NCBI GenBank assembly: GCA_964537685.1
Contig: CAZICM010000048.1
Span: 1 to 64,000 of the forward strand
DNA: 64,000 nucleotides
Direction: 5' to 3'
Source: CAZICM01 sp964537685
Lineage (GTDB): Bacteria > Myxococcota_A > Polyangia > Polyangiales > Polyangiaceae
In this document: positions 51,167-59,102 of the stretch, piece by piece
Layout: each line of letters opens with the position of its first letter
Position numbering within the stretch: the stretch's first letter is position 1
Made by a program: the position numbers and the translations under genes
Notes under the pieces: generated by a model
What the model saw: the letters and a program-made list of their open reading frames with translations, nothing else
Database searches by the model: none
What the model was told of the DNA's origin: nothing

Positions 51167-51604
51167 TTAAGAAGCCGTCCTGATGGTCATCACCGGAACG
51201 GGGCTTCTCGTGATCACATACTCGGCCACGCTGCCAAGCATCAATCGAGACAGACCTGTGCGGCCATGCGTGCCCATAATCACAAGTGCAGGCATCAATT
51301 CCCGAATCGCCCGGACAATTTCGGTCTCGGGACTCCCGTTGCGCAAGAGCGGCTCAATGCCAGCAAAGCGCCCGCATAAATCCATCAGACGCGATTCATG
51401 GAAGCTGCGCCGATCGTCACCTGCCTCACGTTCCGCCAGCGAAACCGGCAGTTCGGTTGGGCCTGCGTACAGCGAATCCTGGACGTGCAGGGCAACGATC
51501 GTTGCGGATAGAGGCGCCGAAAGTTCCAGCGCCGCATTCAGCGCGGTGTTCGAGGCCGGCTGGAAATCCACGGGGACGAGAATGACAGTGCGTTCATTGG
51601 CCAT
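51167..51604 (-). CDS. Universal stress protein (UspA family)
   Basis: 145 residues. The N-terminal strand and loop VILVPVDFQPASNTAL and the C-terminal ATP-binding motif GTHGRTGLSRLMLGSVAEYV (G-x2-G-x9-G-S) are intact, so it is probably an ATP-binding Usp. It is a single-domain, cytoplasmic, stand-alone gene ending in the bidirectional terminator. Its start is 63 bases from a divergent gene. Confidence 0.93.
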   Translation of the reverse strand: MANERTVILVPVDFQPASNTALNAALELSAPLSATIVALHVQDSLYAGPTELPVSLAEREAGDDRRSFHESRLMDLCGRFAGIEPLLRNGSPETEIVRAIRELMPALVIMGTHGRTGLSRLMLGSVAEYVITRSPVPVMTIRTAS

Positions 51605-51667
51605 TTCAACAACCTCGGCACATGGCTATTGGTATCGTTCTTCCTGTCCAAATAGAAGCGATCTTTT

Positions 51668-52216
51668 ATGACCCATCAGCAAAATCCCACCCCTCGCTCG
51701 TCTGGGCTGCATCTTAAAATTGTTGTGCTTGTGCTCAGCGTGCTCCTGGTTATCGCAAGCATTCAATTTGTACGCGATAAAGGTCCTATCGAACGAGCCT
51801 TGGACGAGATCGTTGAGCAGCTTGGGGGAATATCGGAGATAGAGGCTGCCCATTACCGGGAGATGGGGCAGGTTTCTGACGTGAGCGCATTGGTGAATGT
51901 GGAACGCAGGCACGCGGGAGAGATCGACACGAAGGCGGAGGGCATCTTCAAGCGTTTGGCATGGATAGAATCGTGCGCTGAAGAGGGCGGAACGCGGCGA
52001 ATGCCATGGTTATCCGAGCTATTGGGAAGGCTCAAGGAAGAAGAGCAGGCTCATTCTCGGACGATGGGAGCCGTGAAAGAAGTGGAAGCGGCCCAGCGCG
52101 AAGAAACAAGGCATCAACAAGCGATGGAGGGGCTGTTTAAAGATTTGATGGGACAGCTTGAGAAGGCCCTGCAAGAGGCGAAAGAGAATAAGACTGCAGG
52201 GGCGACGTGTAAGTAA
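51668..52216 (+). CDS. Hypothetical membrane-anchored coiled-coil protein
   Basis: 182 residues. One N-terminal membrane helix (LKIVVLVLSVLLVIASIQFV) is followed by an almost wholly helical, charged domain (for example KEEEQAHSRTMGAVKEVEA) that could form coiled coils, with a lone Cys near the end. No family is recognised. Its stop is two bases from the stop of the convergent Uma2-like gene. Confidence 0.7.
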   Translation: MTHQQNPTPRSSGLHLKIVVLVLSVLLVIASIQFVRDKGPIERALDEIVEQLGGISEIEAAHYREMGQVSDVSALVNVERRHAGEIDTKAEGIFKRLAWIESCAEEGGTRRMPWLSELLGRLKEEEQAHSRTMGAVKEVEAAQREETRHQQAMEGLFKDLMGQLEKALQEAKENKTAGATCK

Positions 52217-52217
52217 T

Positions 52218-53150
52218 TTAACCCCATGATTTATGGGTGATCAATTTCTGTCTAAGGAAATCGAGTTCTTCGGCGGACATTCTCTCGAGAGCATTCAAGC
52301 GATCGGCATCCAAAGAAAGCCCCAGCACCGCCGCAACATCCTGAATCGACGACCGAAGGCCCAATTCCAGGCCCAATTCCATTCCGCGCGTCATTCCCCG
52401 GCTTAAACCTTGCTCCAAACCCTTCTCCATGCCTAATTCCATCCCGCGCATCATTCCTTTGGTGATTCCCCGTTCCAAGCCTTGCTCAAAGCCCCGTTCT
52501 CTCCCTTGCTCCCAACCCTGTTCAAAACCCGCATCGGCGCCTTCTTGGCGAACCGCATCGAGATCCGCATATCCATAAGACTGAAGCAAATTTCTAAGCG
52601 TGACTTTCCTTGCGGCTTCTCTGTCATACAGCGCTTCAATAGGCACTGCATTTCTCAATACCCCAGGTGCTGACAACACATCCCCCGGATAAGCGACATA
52701 CATAGGCTTGAAGCGATCGTACACCTCGACGCGCCTAGGCCCCACCAAACGCACGACCCAGATATACTTCGTACCATACTCGAGCAATTCGCGGATTTTG
52801 GTTTGCAAATCGTCTTCATTCTGGCCGACATCGGCATATTCCACGGCCAAAGGAGGCACGCCCTGAATCCATCCTGGGAGGTTGGGGACATTTCCGATGG
52901 CGATATTGGGTGCGCGGAGCATGTTGGCATGAGGCGAATAGCCCGCATCGACACCGGCCTCCTTGACATCGGGATCCCATTCGAGGGCGCTCACGCCCAC
53001 GGCATTGGGCCCTGCACCTCGTCCACCTGTGGGATTGCATTCGATTTTATTTCCGCCGGAGAGCTCGTAGGGTTCCCCCGGGTGAATATCGGCCGAAGTG
53101 AAAGAACCGCCGGGAGCGATGTAGCCTTCAGATTTGGAATGTGTCGTCAT
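52218..53150 (-). CDS. Uma2-like PD-(D/E)XK family protein with a GxxxG tetrapeptide repeat tail
   Basis: 310 residues. Residues about 60-190 carry the Uma2/DUF820 pattern: LRAPNIAIGNVP, PPLAVEYADVGQNEDDLQ, then TKIRELLEYGTKYIWVV. The Glu and Lys of the nuclease core are present, but the first acidic position (usually PD) reads PN, so activity is doubtful. Residues about 205-275 are a run of tetrapeptides with Gly every fourth position (GFEQGWEQGRERGFEQG), as in some Rpn/PDDEXK transposase-associated proteins, then a helical end. The repeat is probably helical and may mediate assembly. Such genes are often multicopy; the function is unproven. Confidence 0.78.
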   Translation of the reverse strand: MTTHSKSEGYIAPGGSFTSADIHPGEPYELSGGNKIECNPTGGRGAGPNAVGVSALEWDPDVKEAGVDAGYSPHANMLRAPNIAIGNVPNLPGWIQGVPPLAVEYADVGQNEDDLQTKIRELLEYGTKYIWVVRLVGPRRVEVYDRFKPMYVAYPGDVLSAPGVLRNAVPIEALYDREAARKVTLRNLLQSYGYADLDAVRQEGADAGFEQGWEQGRERGFEQGLERGITKGMMRGMELGMEKGLEQGLSRGMTRGMELGLELGLRSSIQDVAAVLGLSLDADRLNALERMSAEELDFLRQKLITHKSWG

Positions 53151-53529
53151 GGGGAGTGGGGATAATACGCGGCGGATGGCTTGTCAAGGCTCAAAAGAGA
53201 AAAAAGTGGTTTCAACGGTGGAGGATGGAGGGGAGATATGGGGGAGGGGACGGGACGAAGAGATCCGACGCTCCCCTCCAACCCCAGAACCCGCGCTCCG
53301 AAGCCTTCCGCCTATCCGGCACCGCACCCAAACGCATCTGCCCCAGCCTTCGGTGGACCATTTCTCAGGCAGAAACATTTGTTCCGAAGGCGTCCAAACA
53401 TCAATATCTGCCCGGCACCCTCGTTCCCAAAGCTCTCCTATGCCCGCACCGCCCAACCAAGACACGGCCAGAAACGTTCGAAATCTTTTTCCTTGCCCAC
53501 GATCCAATGTTGGCCTAGCTTCCCGCTTT
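53151..53529. other. 379-base intergenic region with an unusual homopurine stretch
   Basis: The frame of the next gene is open through here, but its translation (Pro, Arg and Ser-rich) has no protein character and base use differs from the flanking genes. Bases about 53217-53265 are almost pure G and A on the plus strand. No hairpin terminator or promoter stands out. Confidence 0.5.
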
Positions 53530-54225
53530 ATGAAAATCCTCGGCCCCAGAGCCAGCCTCGCCAAGTTCCGAAAAGATCTCGTCTACCTCCAGGCCCGCCT
53601 GGAGGCCGATAAAAATGCCGCCGTCAATGCGCTCGCTCCTCCCGTCGCCTCGATGATCAGCGAGCTCTATGCCGAACGCGATGCCTTTGAAACATCCGAA
53701 AATCTTCGCGTCATCGCCACCGCTAAACGCAAGGGCGCCGATGATGAAGTCGATGTCGGCTTGATTCAATTGGGCGCCGAAACCAGGGTGAAGGACAAAG
53801 AATTGTATTTACGCCTCTTCCCCGCGCTTTCGCCAAGCAAAGTCGCCGATATGCCTCAGGAAAAGCAGGTTCAAGAGAATCAGCGCATCCTGGGCGAACT
53901 ACAAGCCGCGCCTCCCGCAGATCCCATCAGGCTGGAGTATGAAGCCGATTTGGCGGGCGATATGGCCGAACTCAATACAAAATTGGTTGCCGAACGCCAG
54001 GCTAAACTCGATCTAAAACTCTCGCGCGGCCGTTTGAAGATGTGGAAAATGAAGGCCGATAAGTTTAGGGTCGAAACCGAAGCAAAATTGGTGCTGATTT
54101 TGGGTAATAAACAGGCCGCCGCCAAATATTTCCGGCCCGAGTCCGATGCAAGGGAGGATGATGAATCGGAGGAGGGGAAGCCCGCGGAGGAGAAGGCGTC
54201 AACCGGTGAGGATGGCGAGAAATAA
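53530..54225 (+). CDS. Hypothetical charged helical protein
   Basis: 231 residues from the ATG at 53530, chosen because coding-like composition begins there (MKILGPRASLAKFRKDL). The whole sequence is helical and charged, with likely coiled coils (for example ADLAGDMAELNTKLVAERQA) and a Glu/Asp/Lys-rich tail. There is no signal peptide or membrane segment. No family recognised. It is convergent with the YeeE genes, 9 bases from their stop. Confidence 0.65.
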   Translation: MKILGPRASLAKFRKDLVYLQARLEADKNAAVNALAPPVASMISELYAERDAFETSENLRVIATAKRKGADDEVDVGLIQLGAETRVKDKELYLRLFPALSPSKVADMPQEKQVQENQRILGELQAAPPADPIRLEYEADLAGDMAELNTKLVAERQAKLDLKLSRGRLKMWKMKADKFRVETEAKLVLILGNKQAAAKYFRPESDAREDDESEEGKPAEEKASTGEDGEK

Positions 54226-54234
54226 GCCCTGAAC

Positions 54235-54717
54235 TCAGCGCCCAGCGCTAACCAGCCCCTCCGCTCCTTTTGCCGTTGGAGGCTCGGGTGCGGCCGCAGG
54301 CTTGGGCTCCAGCAAACGGGCAAGCAACATCCCCACCGCCATCGCTCCCACAAATACAATCGGTCCCACACCGCCCGATACCAAACTCGTTATCGCAGGC
54401 CCAGGACAATAGCCTCCCAAGCCCCAGCCCAATCCAAAAATAGCCGCCCCGCCCAATAACCTCAGGTCCAGCTTTCTTAAGGTCGGTATATTAAACTTCA
54501 CATCCAATAGCGGATGCGGACGCTTTAAGATAAAGCGCAGGGCAATCGCATGAACTAAAATCGCACCCACCATCACAAACATTAGGCTCGGATCCCAGTT
54601 CTTTACCGGATTTAAAAAACCTATCACTTTCTCTGGCTGTGTCATCCCGCTGATGCCAAGCCCAAGCGCAAAAATAAATGCCGATAAAAAGGCTACAATG
54701 CCGCGCTTCGTGTTCAT
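54235..54717 (-). CDS. YeeE/YedE family membrane protein, second half-subunit
   Basis: 160 residues from the ATG at 54717, which overlaps the stop of the upstream partner (ATGA). About four membrane helices with GISGMTQPEKVIGFLN near the start and GLGGYCPGPAITSL in the middle. The Cys motif is the hallmark of YeeE/YedE (PF04143) sulfur transporters. These proteins move thiosulfate or related sulfur species using conserved cysteines. Here the family's two halves are encoded as two genes. Confidence 0.9.
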   Translation of the reverse strand: MNTKRGIVAFLSAFIFALGLGISGMTQPEKVIGFLNPVKNWDPSLMFVMVGAILVHAIALRFILKRPHPLLDVKFNIPTLRKLDLRLLGGAAIFGLGWGLGGYCPGPAITSLVSGGVGPIVFVGAMAVGMLLARLLEPKPAAAPEPPTAKGAEGLVSAGR

Positions 54718-55139
54718 AAAGATACTCCCGTCAGGGTAATAATACTGCGGATGAGCATGCCCGCCCCAATAAAGGTTATCGTCGCCGCTATCGAACGAGG
54801 CGAAAAACGGCTGATCCCACATACGCCGTGACCGCTGGTGCACCCGTTGCCCGTCTTCGTTCCAAATCCAACAAGCAATCCCGCCAGTGCGATGATGGGA
54901 AGCGATGCGCCCGCTCCCGAAGGAAATGCCCCAGGATATATCGCCTGTAAAACCAATCCGCCCAGCAAAAGCCCAGCCAAAAATAATATCCGCCACCCCG
55001 TGTCGCCCTTCGCCGGTTTAAGAACGCCCGATACAATGCCGCTGATCCCCGCGATCTTTCCATTGAAGAGAAGCATGGCCGAGGCGCTTGCTCCAATCAA
55101 TGCGCCTCCCGCCAGCGCTAATAGCCATTCGCTTTTCAT
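54714..55139 (-). CDS. YeeE/YedE family membrane protein, first half-subunit
   Basis: 141 residues from the ATG at 55139; longer frames upstream lack coding character. About four membrane helices. The motif GFGTKTGNGCTSGHGVCG holds the conserved cysteines of the first YeeE half, and SPRSIAATITFIGAGML follows. Together with the overlapping downstream gene it should form a sulfur-compound importer. A sigma54-type promoter lies about 50 bases upstream. Confidence 0.9.
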   Translation of the reverse strand: MKSEWLLALAGGALIGASASAMLLFNGKIAGISGIVSGVLKPAKGDTGWRILFLAGLLLGGLVLQAIYPGAFPSGAGASLPIIALAGLLVGFGTKTGNGCTSGHGVCGISRFSPRSIAATITFIGAGMLIRSIITLTGVSL

Positions 55140-55185
55140 ATCGATTGTCCTTGGTGAGTCAATATATGCTCGCTTTTGTAGGCAT

Positions 55186-55202
55186 AGCGAGAAGCGTGCC
55201 AG
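55186..55202 (-). promoter_or_regulatory. Sigma54-type promoter of the YeeE pair
   Basis: Reading leftwards on the minus strand: CTGGCACGCTTCTCGCT. The consensus is YTGGCACGrN3TTGCW, and only the first T of the -12 TTGC is changed (TCGC). The expected start is near 55176, giving a leader of about 37 bases before the ATG at 55139. A sigma54 activator gene is directly upstream. Confidence 0.6.
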
Positions 55203-55210
55203 TGCCAATC

Positions 55211-55307
55211 AAGCCGGTTTGCACGGCTTAACGTCGTTTCAGCCCCAGACTCACCGTTCAAGCTTGTTTCCGTGAAAAGTCTGCTGAAACGCCGTGAAAC
55301 GCACGGC
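55211..55307. promoter_or_regulatory. Two dyad elements, candidate enhancer sites for the sigma54 activator
   Basis: On the minus strand AAGCCGTGCAAACCGGCTT (55229-55211) and GCCGTGCGTTTCACGGC (55307-55291) share GCCGTGC and a terminal CGGC. Each is a perfect 6-bp inverted repeat with a 7- or 5-base spacer. They lie next to and about 100 bases upstream of the -24 element, and between the activator's stop and the YeeE start. Upstream activator sites are typically found there. Confidence 0.5.
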
Positions 55308-55319
55308 TGTAACATTCGC

Positions 55320-56678
55320 TTAAGGGTTTTCTGGCAGACCCAGCGCCTTCATTCGCCGCCACAGCGTCACCCGGCTAATCCCCAAAAGCCTCGCCGCCCG
55401 CTCACGGCTTCCTCCCGTGCGCTCCATCGCTCTCAATATCCTCATCGCTTCAGGCGACTTGCGAATATGCTCCGGTAGCTCTGCCACCAGTTGCGATTGA
55501 GGGTCGTCTGACTCGGTTTCGATGTCGGGGCTCTCCGCAAACTCAGGCGGCAAATCGGCCTCGACAAGCACCGGACCTTCGCCCACCACAAAGGCATACT
55601 CAATCACATTCTTCAGCTCGCGCACATTCCCAGGAAAAGGATGGCTCTCCAGCAAGGCCCGCGCCCCAGGCGAAATGCGCTCAATCTGACGCCCGCCATG
55701 CGTGTTGTGCTCGCGGATCAAGCGCTCCGCAAGCATCAAAATATCGCCCGGCCGATCGCGCAGCGGCGGGATGAAAATCGGAACCACCCGCAGCCGGTAC
55801 ATCAAATCAGCCCGGAATCGGCCCGCAACCACTTCTTTTCGAAGTGCCCGGTGCGTGGCCGTCACAACCCGCACATCCACCGTAACCGGATCGCGCCCGC
55901 CCACCGGAATAATCGTGCGCGTCTCCAAAACCCGGAGCAGCTTGGCTTGAAGCTCCAGCGGAAGCTCCGCCACTTCATCCAAAAATAAAGTGCCCTTGTC
56001 CGCTAGCACAAAATGCCCAGGACTATCGCGCACCGCTCCAGTAAAAGCTCCGCGCACATGCCCAAAGAGCTCGCTCTCCAACAGCGTTGGAGGCAGCGCC
56101 GCGCAGTTAATCGCCCGCATCGGGCCGCGGTGACGCGCCGAAATCCGGTGAATCGCCTGCGCAACAAGCTCTTTGCCCGAACCCGTTTCGCCCCGCACCA
56201 AAATGCTCGCATCGCTCGTCGAAGCCTTTTCGATAATGTGAAACATGCGTTTCATCGCCGGATCGCCCGTCCACATCCCATGAAATTCAACGATGGAATC
56301 GGCGGATTGAGGCTCGGACGGCTCATCGAACAAAAGCAGGAAACCAAGCCGCTCATCGCGTTCATCGACAGGAACGGCGCGCACATGAAGCAATTGCTCA
56401 CGGCCATCGCGCAAAGGCCGGACAATGCTCACCGCCGCCGGACGGCCCGCGAGAAGCGCTTCGGACAGAGGCTGCGAAGGCGTGTGACCGCAGAGCAATT
56501 TCTGCGCTGAAACACCATGAATAATGGGCTCGCCAAGAAGCGCGCGCGCGCTGTCCGTGGCCTCGACAATACGAAGTTCCCGATCGACCAGAAGAACAGC
56601 CCCTCCAATCGCCGAGAGAGCCGCCCGAAATAGAGCGTGCGCACTTTCTGGGGAAGGCGCTTTTGAGCTGTGGGTCAC
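55320..56678 (-). CDS. Sigma54-dependent transcriptional activator with PAS sensor
   Basis: 452 residues. A PAS-like domain (about 15-115, ALSAIGGAVLLVDRELRIVE) is followed by an AAA+ domain (about 130-365). This has Walker A GETGSGKE, the sigma54 contact loop GAFTGA, Walker B GTLFLDEV and the arginine-bearing FRADLMYRL. The C-terminus is a Fis-type helix-turn-helix (SRERAARLLGISRVTLWRRM). There is no receiver domain, so it is probably switched by a ligand or redox cue at the PAS domain. It likely activates the YeeE operon directly downstream. Confidence 0.94.
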   Translation of the reverse strand: MTHSSKAPSPESAHALFRAALSAIGGAVLLVDRELRIVEATDSARALLGEPIIHGVSAQKLLCGHTPSQPLSEALLAGRPAAVSIVRPLRDGREQLLHVRAVPVDERDERLGFLLLFDEPSEPQSADSIVEFHGMWTGDPAMKRMFHIIEKASTSDASILVRGETGSGKELVAQAIHRISARHRGPMRAINCAALPPTLLESELFGHVRGAFTGAVRDSPGHFVLADKGTLFLDEVAELPLELQAKLLRVLETRTIIPVGGRDPVTVDVRVVTATHRALRKEVVAGRFRADLMYRLRVVPIFIPPLRDRPGDILMLAERLIREHNTHGGRQIERISPGARALLESHPFPGNVRELKNVIEYAFVVGEGPVLVEADLPPEFAESPDIETESDDPQSQLVAELPEHIRKSPEAMRILRAMERTGGSRERAARLLGISRVTLWRRMKALGLPENP

Positions 56679-56797
56679 GCGGGCTTCCTAGTCGATGCAT
56701 CCCAACAAAAAAACAAAAATGTGAGCCGCGTCAAATAAACAAGGCAGAAATCGCCGCCTGAATCGTTATTATAAAAGAATCGTCACCATAAACTGTA

Positions 56798-56811
56798 CTT
56801 CTGTTCAGAAG
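56798..56811. promoter_or_regulatory. Short dyad upstream of the small winged-helix gene
   Basis: CTTCTGTTCAGAAG: 6-bp arms with a 2-base centre, 54 bases before the ATG at 56866. It is too short for a terminator and could be an operator, perhaps autoregulatory. There is no direct support beyond symmetry. Confidence 0.3.
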
Positions 56812-56865
56812 AGCGATAAAGGCGTTGACAACCAGGCACAAGAAAATCGAAAAGGAGCTTTACCG

Positions 56866-57150
56866 ATGACACCTCAAATCCTCGCGCCGTATGTACTTGC
56901 CGTTCTCTACAAAGCTCAGGCGGAAGGCAGGCTGATGACACTCGCCTCTTTGGTGAGTGAGATTAAAGTGCGCAAGACCGATCTGAGGCGCACCGTGACA
57001 GCCTTGCACGAGCAGGGCTATTTGAATGCGATGACAATGCGTTTAAGCATCATGGGTTTTGCCTTGGGTTCGAAATACGCGAAACAGGGCTTGCCAGATG
57101 TGAGGCTTCTGGTCACACCCGAGAAGAAGGACCAGACAGCCGCCGCGTAA
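56866..57150 (+). CDS. Small winged-helix DNA-binding-like protein
   Basis: 94 residues; AAAGGAG precedes the ATG. Residues 1-60 look like a winged helix: VLAVLYKAQAEGRLMTLASL, then SEIKVRKTDLRRTVTALHEQ as the helix-turn-helix pair, then a wing. There is no effector domain. It could be a small regulator. Its stop abuts the stop of the convergent zinc-ribbon gene with no bases between them. Confidence 0.75.
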   Translation: MTPQILAPYVLAVLYKAQAEGRLMTLASLVSEIKVRKTDLRRTVTALHEQGYLNAMTMRLSIMGFALGSKYAKQGLPDVRLLVTPEKKDQTAAA

Positions 57151-57606
57151 CTACTCGTTAAAAATACGAACCAGCATATCCAGCTCGCCCGGGTCCACCC
57201 ATATACCCCGGCACTCTAAACAAATATCCACATCCACCAGCGTTCCAATGCTCCATTCCCGGGGCAGCATCGGCCCATCACAGGCCGGACACAATAAAAT
57301 CTCCGGCTCGGCCGCGTCTTCCGCCGCTGAAGGCATTGGCCGGTGGGCGTGCGCAAACGCTCGCCTCACCTGATTCACGGCCTTATCATAAGAATCAGCC
57401 TTCTTTTTGTGCTCGCGCGCATAGACCTCAATCCGCTCCAGCTCTCCAGGATCGAGCCACACCCCTCCGCAGCTCGGACATCGATCGATCTCCAGTCCTG
57501 ATGCATGTTGTTCTCGCTCAAGGGCGGGGTGTTCAGCCCGCTCTTCAGCCTTTCGATAGGGACCGCTTTGCTCTTTGCTTCCTAGTTTACAGCGCGGGCA
57601 GTACAT
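57151..57606 (-). CDS. Double TFIIB-type zinc ribbon protein
   Basis: 151 residues with two copies of the zf-TFIIB pattern (PF13453). The first is CPRC at the N-terminus with CPSCGGVWLDPGELERIEVY. The second is CPACDGPMLPRE with CLECRGIWVDPGELDMLVRI. A charged helical linker (REHKKKADSYDKAVNQVRRA) separates them. The cysteines pair as CxxC knuckles for two zinc ions. Bacterial members are of unknown function and cytoplasmic. Confidence 0.88.
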   Translation of the reverse strand: MYCPRCKLGSKEQSGPYRKAEERAEHPALEREQHASGLEIDRCPSCGGVWLDPGELERIEVYAREHKKKADSYDKAVNQVRRAFAHAHRPMPSAAEDAAEPEILLCPACDGPMLPREWSIGTLVDVDICLECRGIWVDPGELDMLVRIFNE

Positions 57607-57952
57607 ACAAGGTCATACCCTGCACCAAGCGCGCCTCCCTTGTAAACAAAAATGTGCGGCAGTTCCACCGCGAAGTGAGGCCCAAGAAGCGCAGTGGCAA
57701 AAAAATCCTATAGACAAAAGGTTACATTGGACCATGCGCATCTTTTGCGTATTGAAAATCTACGGGCATTTTAGCCTCTTCTTTGGCCTTTCCATCGCAG
57801 ATATTGCGCACCGGACGCAAAAGCTTCGATATGTGAGTTTTCCCACCTGGACAAACGAGCGGGAAATGGACTGGCATCGAACGTGCAAAGAGTGGCTCCT
57901 GCTTGTTGGTAAAGCAGCTTGTGTTGGATGCCAGCGAAGCGGGATATCGATT
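57607..57952. other. 346-base region without a supported gene
   Basis: The frame of the downstream receiver protein is open through here, with an ATG at 57734, but the encoded sequence (aromatic and Cys-rich, ending CVGCQRSGIS) lacks protein character and would overlap the zinc-ribbon gene if extended further. It probably holds the promoter of the receiver gene; I see no clear boxes. Confidence 0.45.
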
Positions 57953-59020
57953 ATGTTTCAGCACGATAAACTCTCTATGGCATTGGCCGCGAACCTAAAC
58001 TTCTCAGCTCAAGAAGCGAAGGATACCTTTCCATCCTCCGCTGCTCGCAAGAATGCCGATACCCAGGTACCGAGAAAAGCATCCACATCCTCGGTGCCTC
58101 AGCGCGAGACGGCATCCACGCCATCCGCCGGCGCACGGATATCAAAAACGCCCGACTCCGGCCAAGAAGCTATCACATCCGGCAAAAAGCGTATATTAAT
58201 TGTTGATGATAGCCTCAGCGTGCGAATGGCGCTTCGATCGATCCTTGCGGAATCAGGCTATTCGGTCACGGCTTGCGATTCCCTCGCCTCGGCCCGCTCG
58301 GCTTTATCCGCTATGCAGTTTTCCTTAATCATTTTGGATTTAATGCTTCCCGATGGCACGGGAATCGATTTCGCTACCGAACTTCGCGGTTCATCGATAA
58401 CAGCAAAAGTGCCCGTAATTATGATTTCCGGCGCATCCGATGTATGGGCGCGCATCCGGGGCCTGCGGGCGGGCGTCGACGAATGTATCCAAAAACCATG
58501 GGACGACGCCTATCTGATTACCCGCGTCGGTTCGCTTATCGCAGCGCGAGCGCCTTCGGTATCGGGCGAACGGCCTCATTCCGAAATGCCTGCCACCCCT
58601 CCCACCCCCGGCGTCGAGACACGCTCTCCAAGAGTGCTCGTCGTGGAAGAGAATATTACCTATTGGCGCAGGCTATCGGCTTCCCTGGGCGTGCACGGAT
58701 TTACCGCGGTGCATGCGCCTACCGCCGAACGAGCCCTCGAATTGCTATTAGAAGAACGTTTCGATGGGGTTATGGCCTGCACACAGACACCTTCCATGGG
58801 TGGTATCCGGATGTGCAAGCGTATTCGGGCAGGCTGGGGCGCGCGGGAAATTCCGGTGCTGCTCATGACCACGCCGGGCACCTTTGTCGAAATGCGCGAT
58901 GCGGGCAAAGCGGCTGGAGCCACCCAAGTGGTCGTTAAAAATGCCGACGTCGAAAGCGTTGTGGTGGCCATGCACGATTTACTCCGCAAGCGAGGCATGC
59001 CCGCAAGAGCGCTTCCCTAG
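57953..59020 (+). CDS. Tandem receiver-domain protein, second receiver degenerate
   Basis: 355 residues from the ATG at 57953; the ribosome binding site is weak and ATG 57734 is the alternative. A Ser/Thr/Lys-rich N-terminal segment (1-80) is followed by receiver 1 (about 82-205): ILIVDDS, phosphoacceptor Asp129 in ILDLMLP, VIMISG and IQKPWD. Receiver 2 (about 225-350) starts RVLVVEEN but has Cys276 where the phosphoacceptor Asp should be (GVMACTQTP), and the Lys-Pro pair is changed to Lys-Asn. There is no output domain. It may relay or sequester phosphoryl groups, or interact with a kinase encoded elsewhere. Confidence 0.85.
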   Translation: MFQHDKLSMALAANLNFSAQEAKDTFPSSAARKNADTQVPRKASTSSVPQRETASTPSAGARISKTPDSGQEAITSGKKRILIVDDSLSVRMALRSILAESGYSVTACDSLASARSALSAMQFSLIILDLMLPDGTGIDFATELRGSSITAKVPVIMISGASDVWARIRGLRAGVDECIQKPWDDAYLITRVGSLIAARAPSVSGERPHSEMPATPPTPGVETRSPRVLVVEENITYWRRLSASLGVHGFTAVHAPTAERALELLLEERFDGVMACTQTPSMGGIRMCKRIRAGWGAREIPVLLMTTPGTFVEMRDAGKAAGATQVVVKNADVESVVVAMHDLLRKRGMPARALP

Positions 59021-59102
59021 CTTGCCCTGCGGCATATAACTTTTAGGACGCCGCAAAAAAGAGTTTATTTTTAGTACGCGCTTCGATAGGCTGCGCCCGA
59101 TC

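Noticed and set aside
53134..53529. N-terminal extension of the helical protein at 53530
   Set aside because: The translated extension is Pro/Arg/Ser-rich without structure, overlaps the Uma2 start and includes a homopurine tract.
57575..57952. N-terminal extension of the tandem receiver protein
   Set aside because: It overlaps the zinc-ribbon gene and has no protein character; the receiver fold needs none of it.
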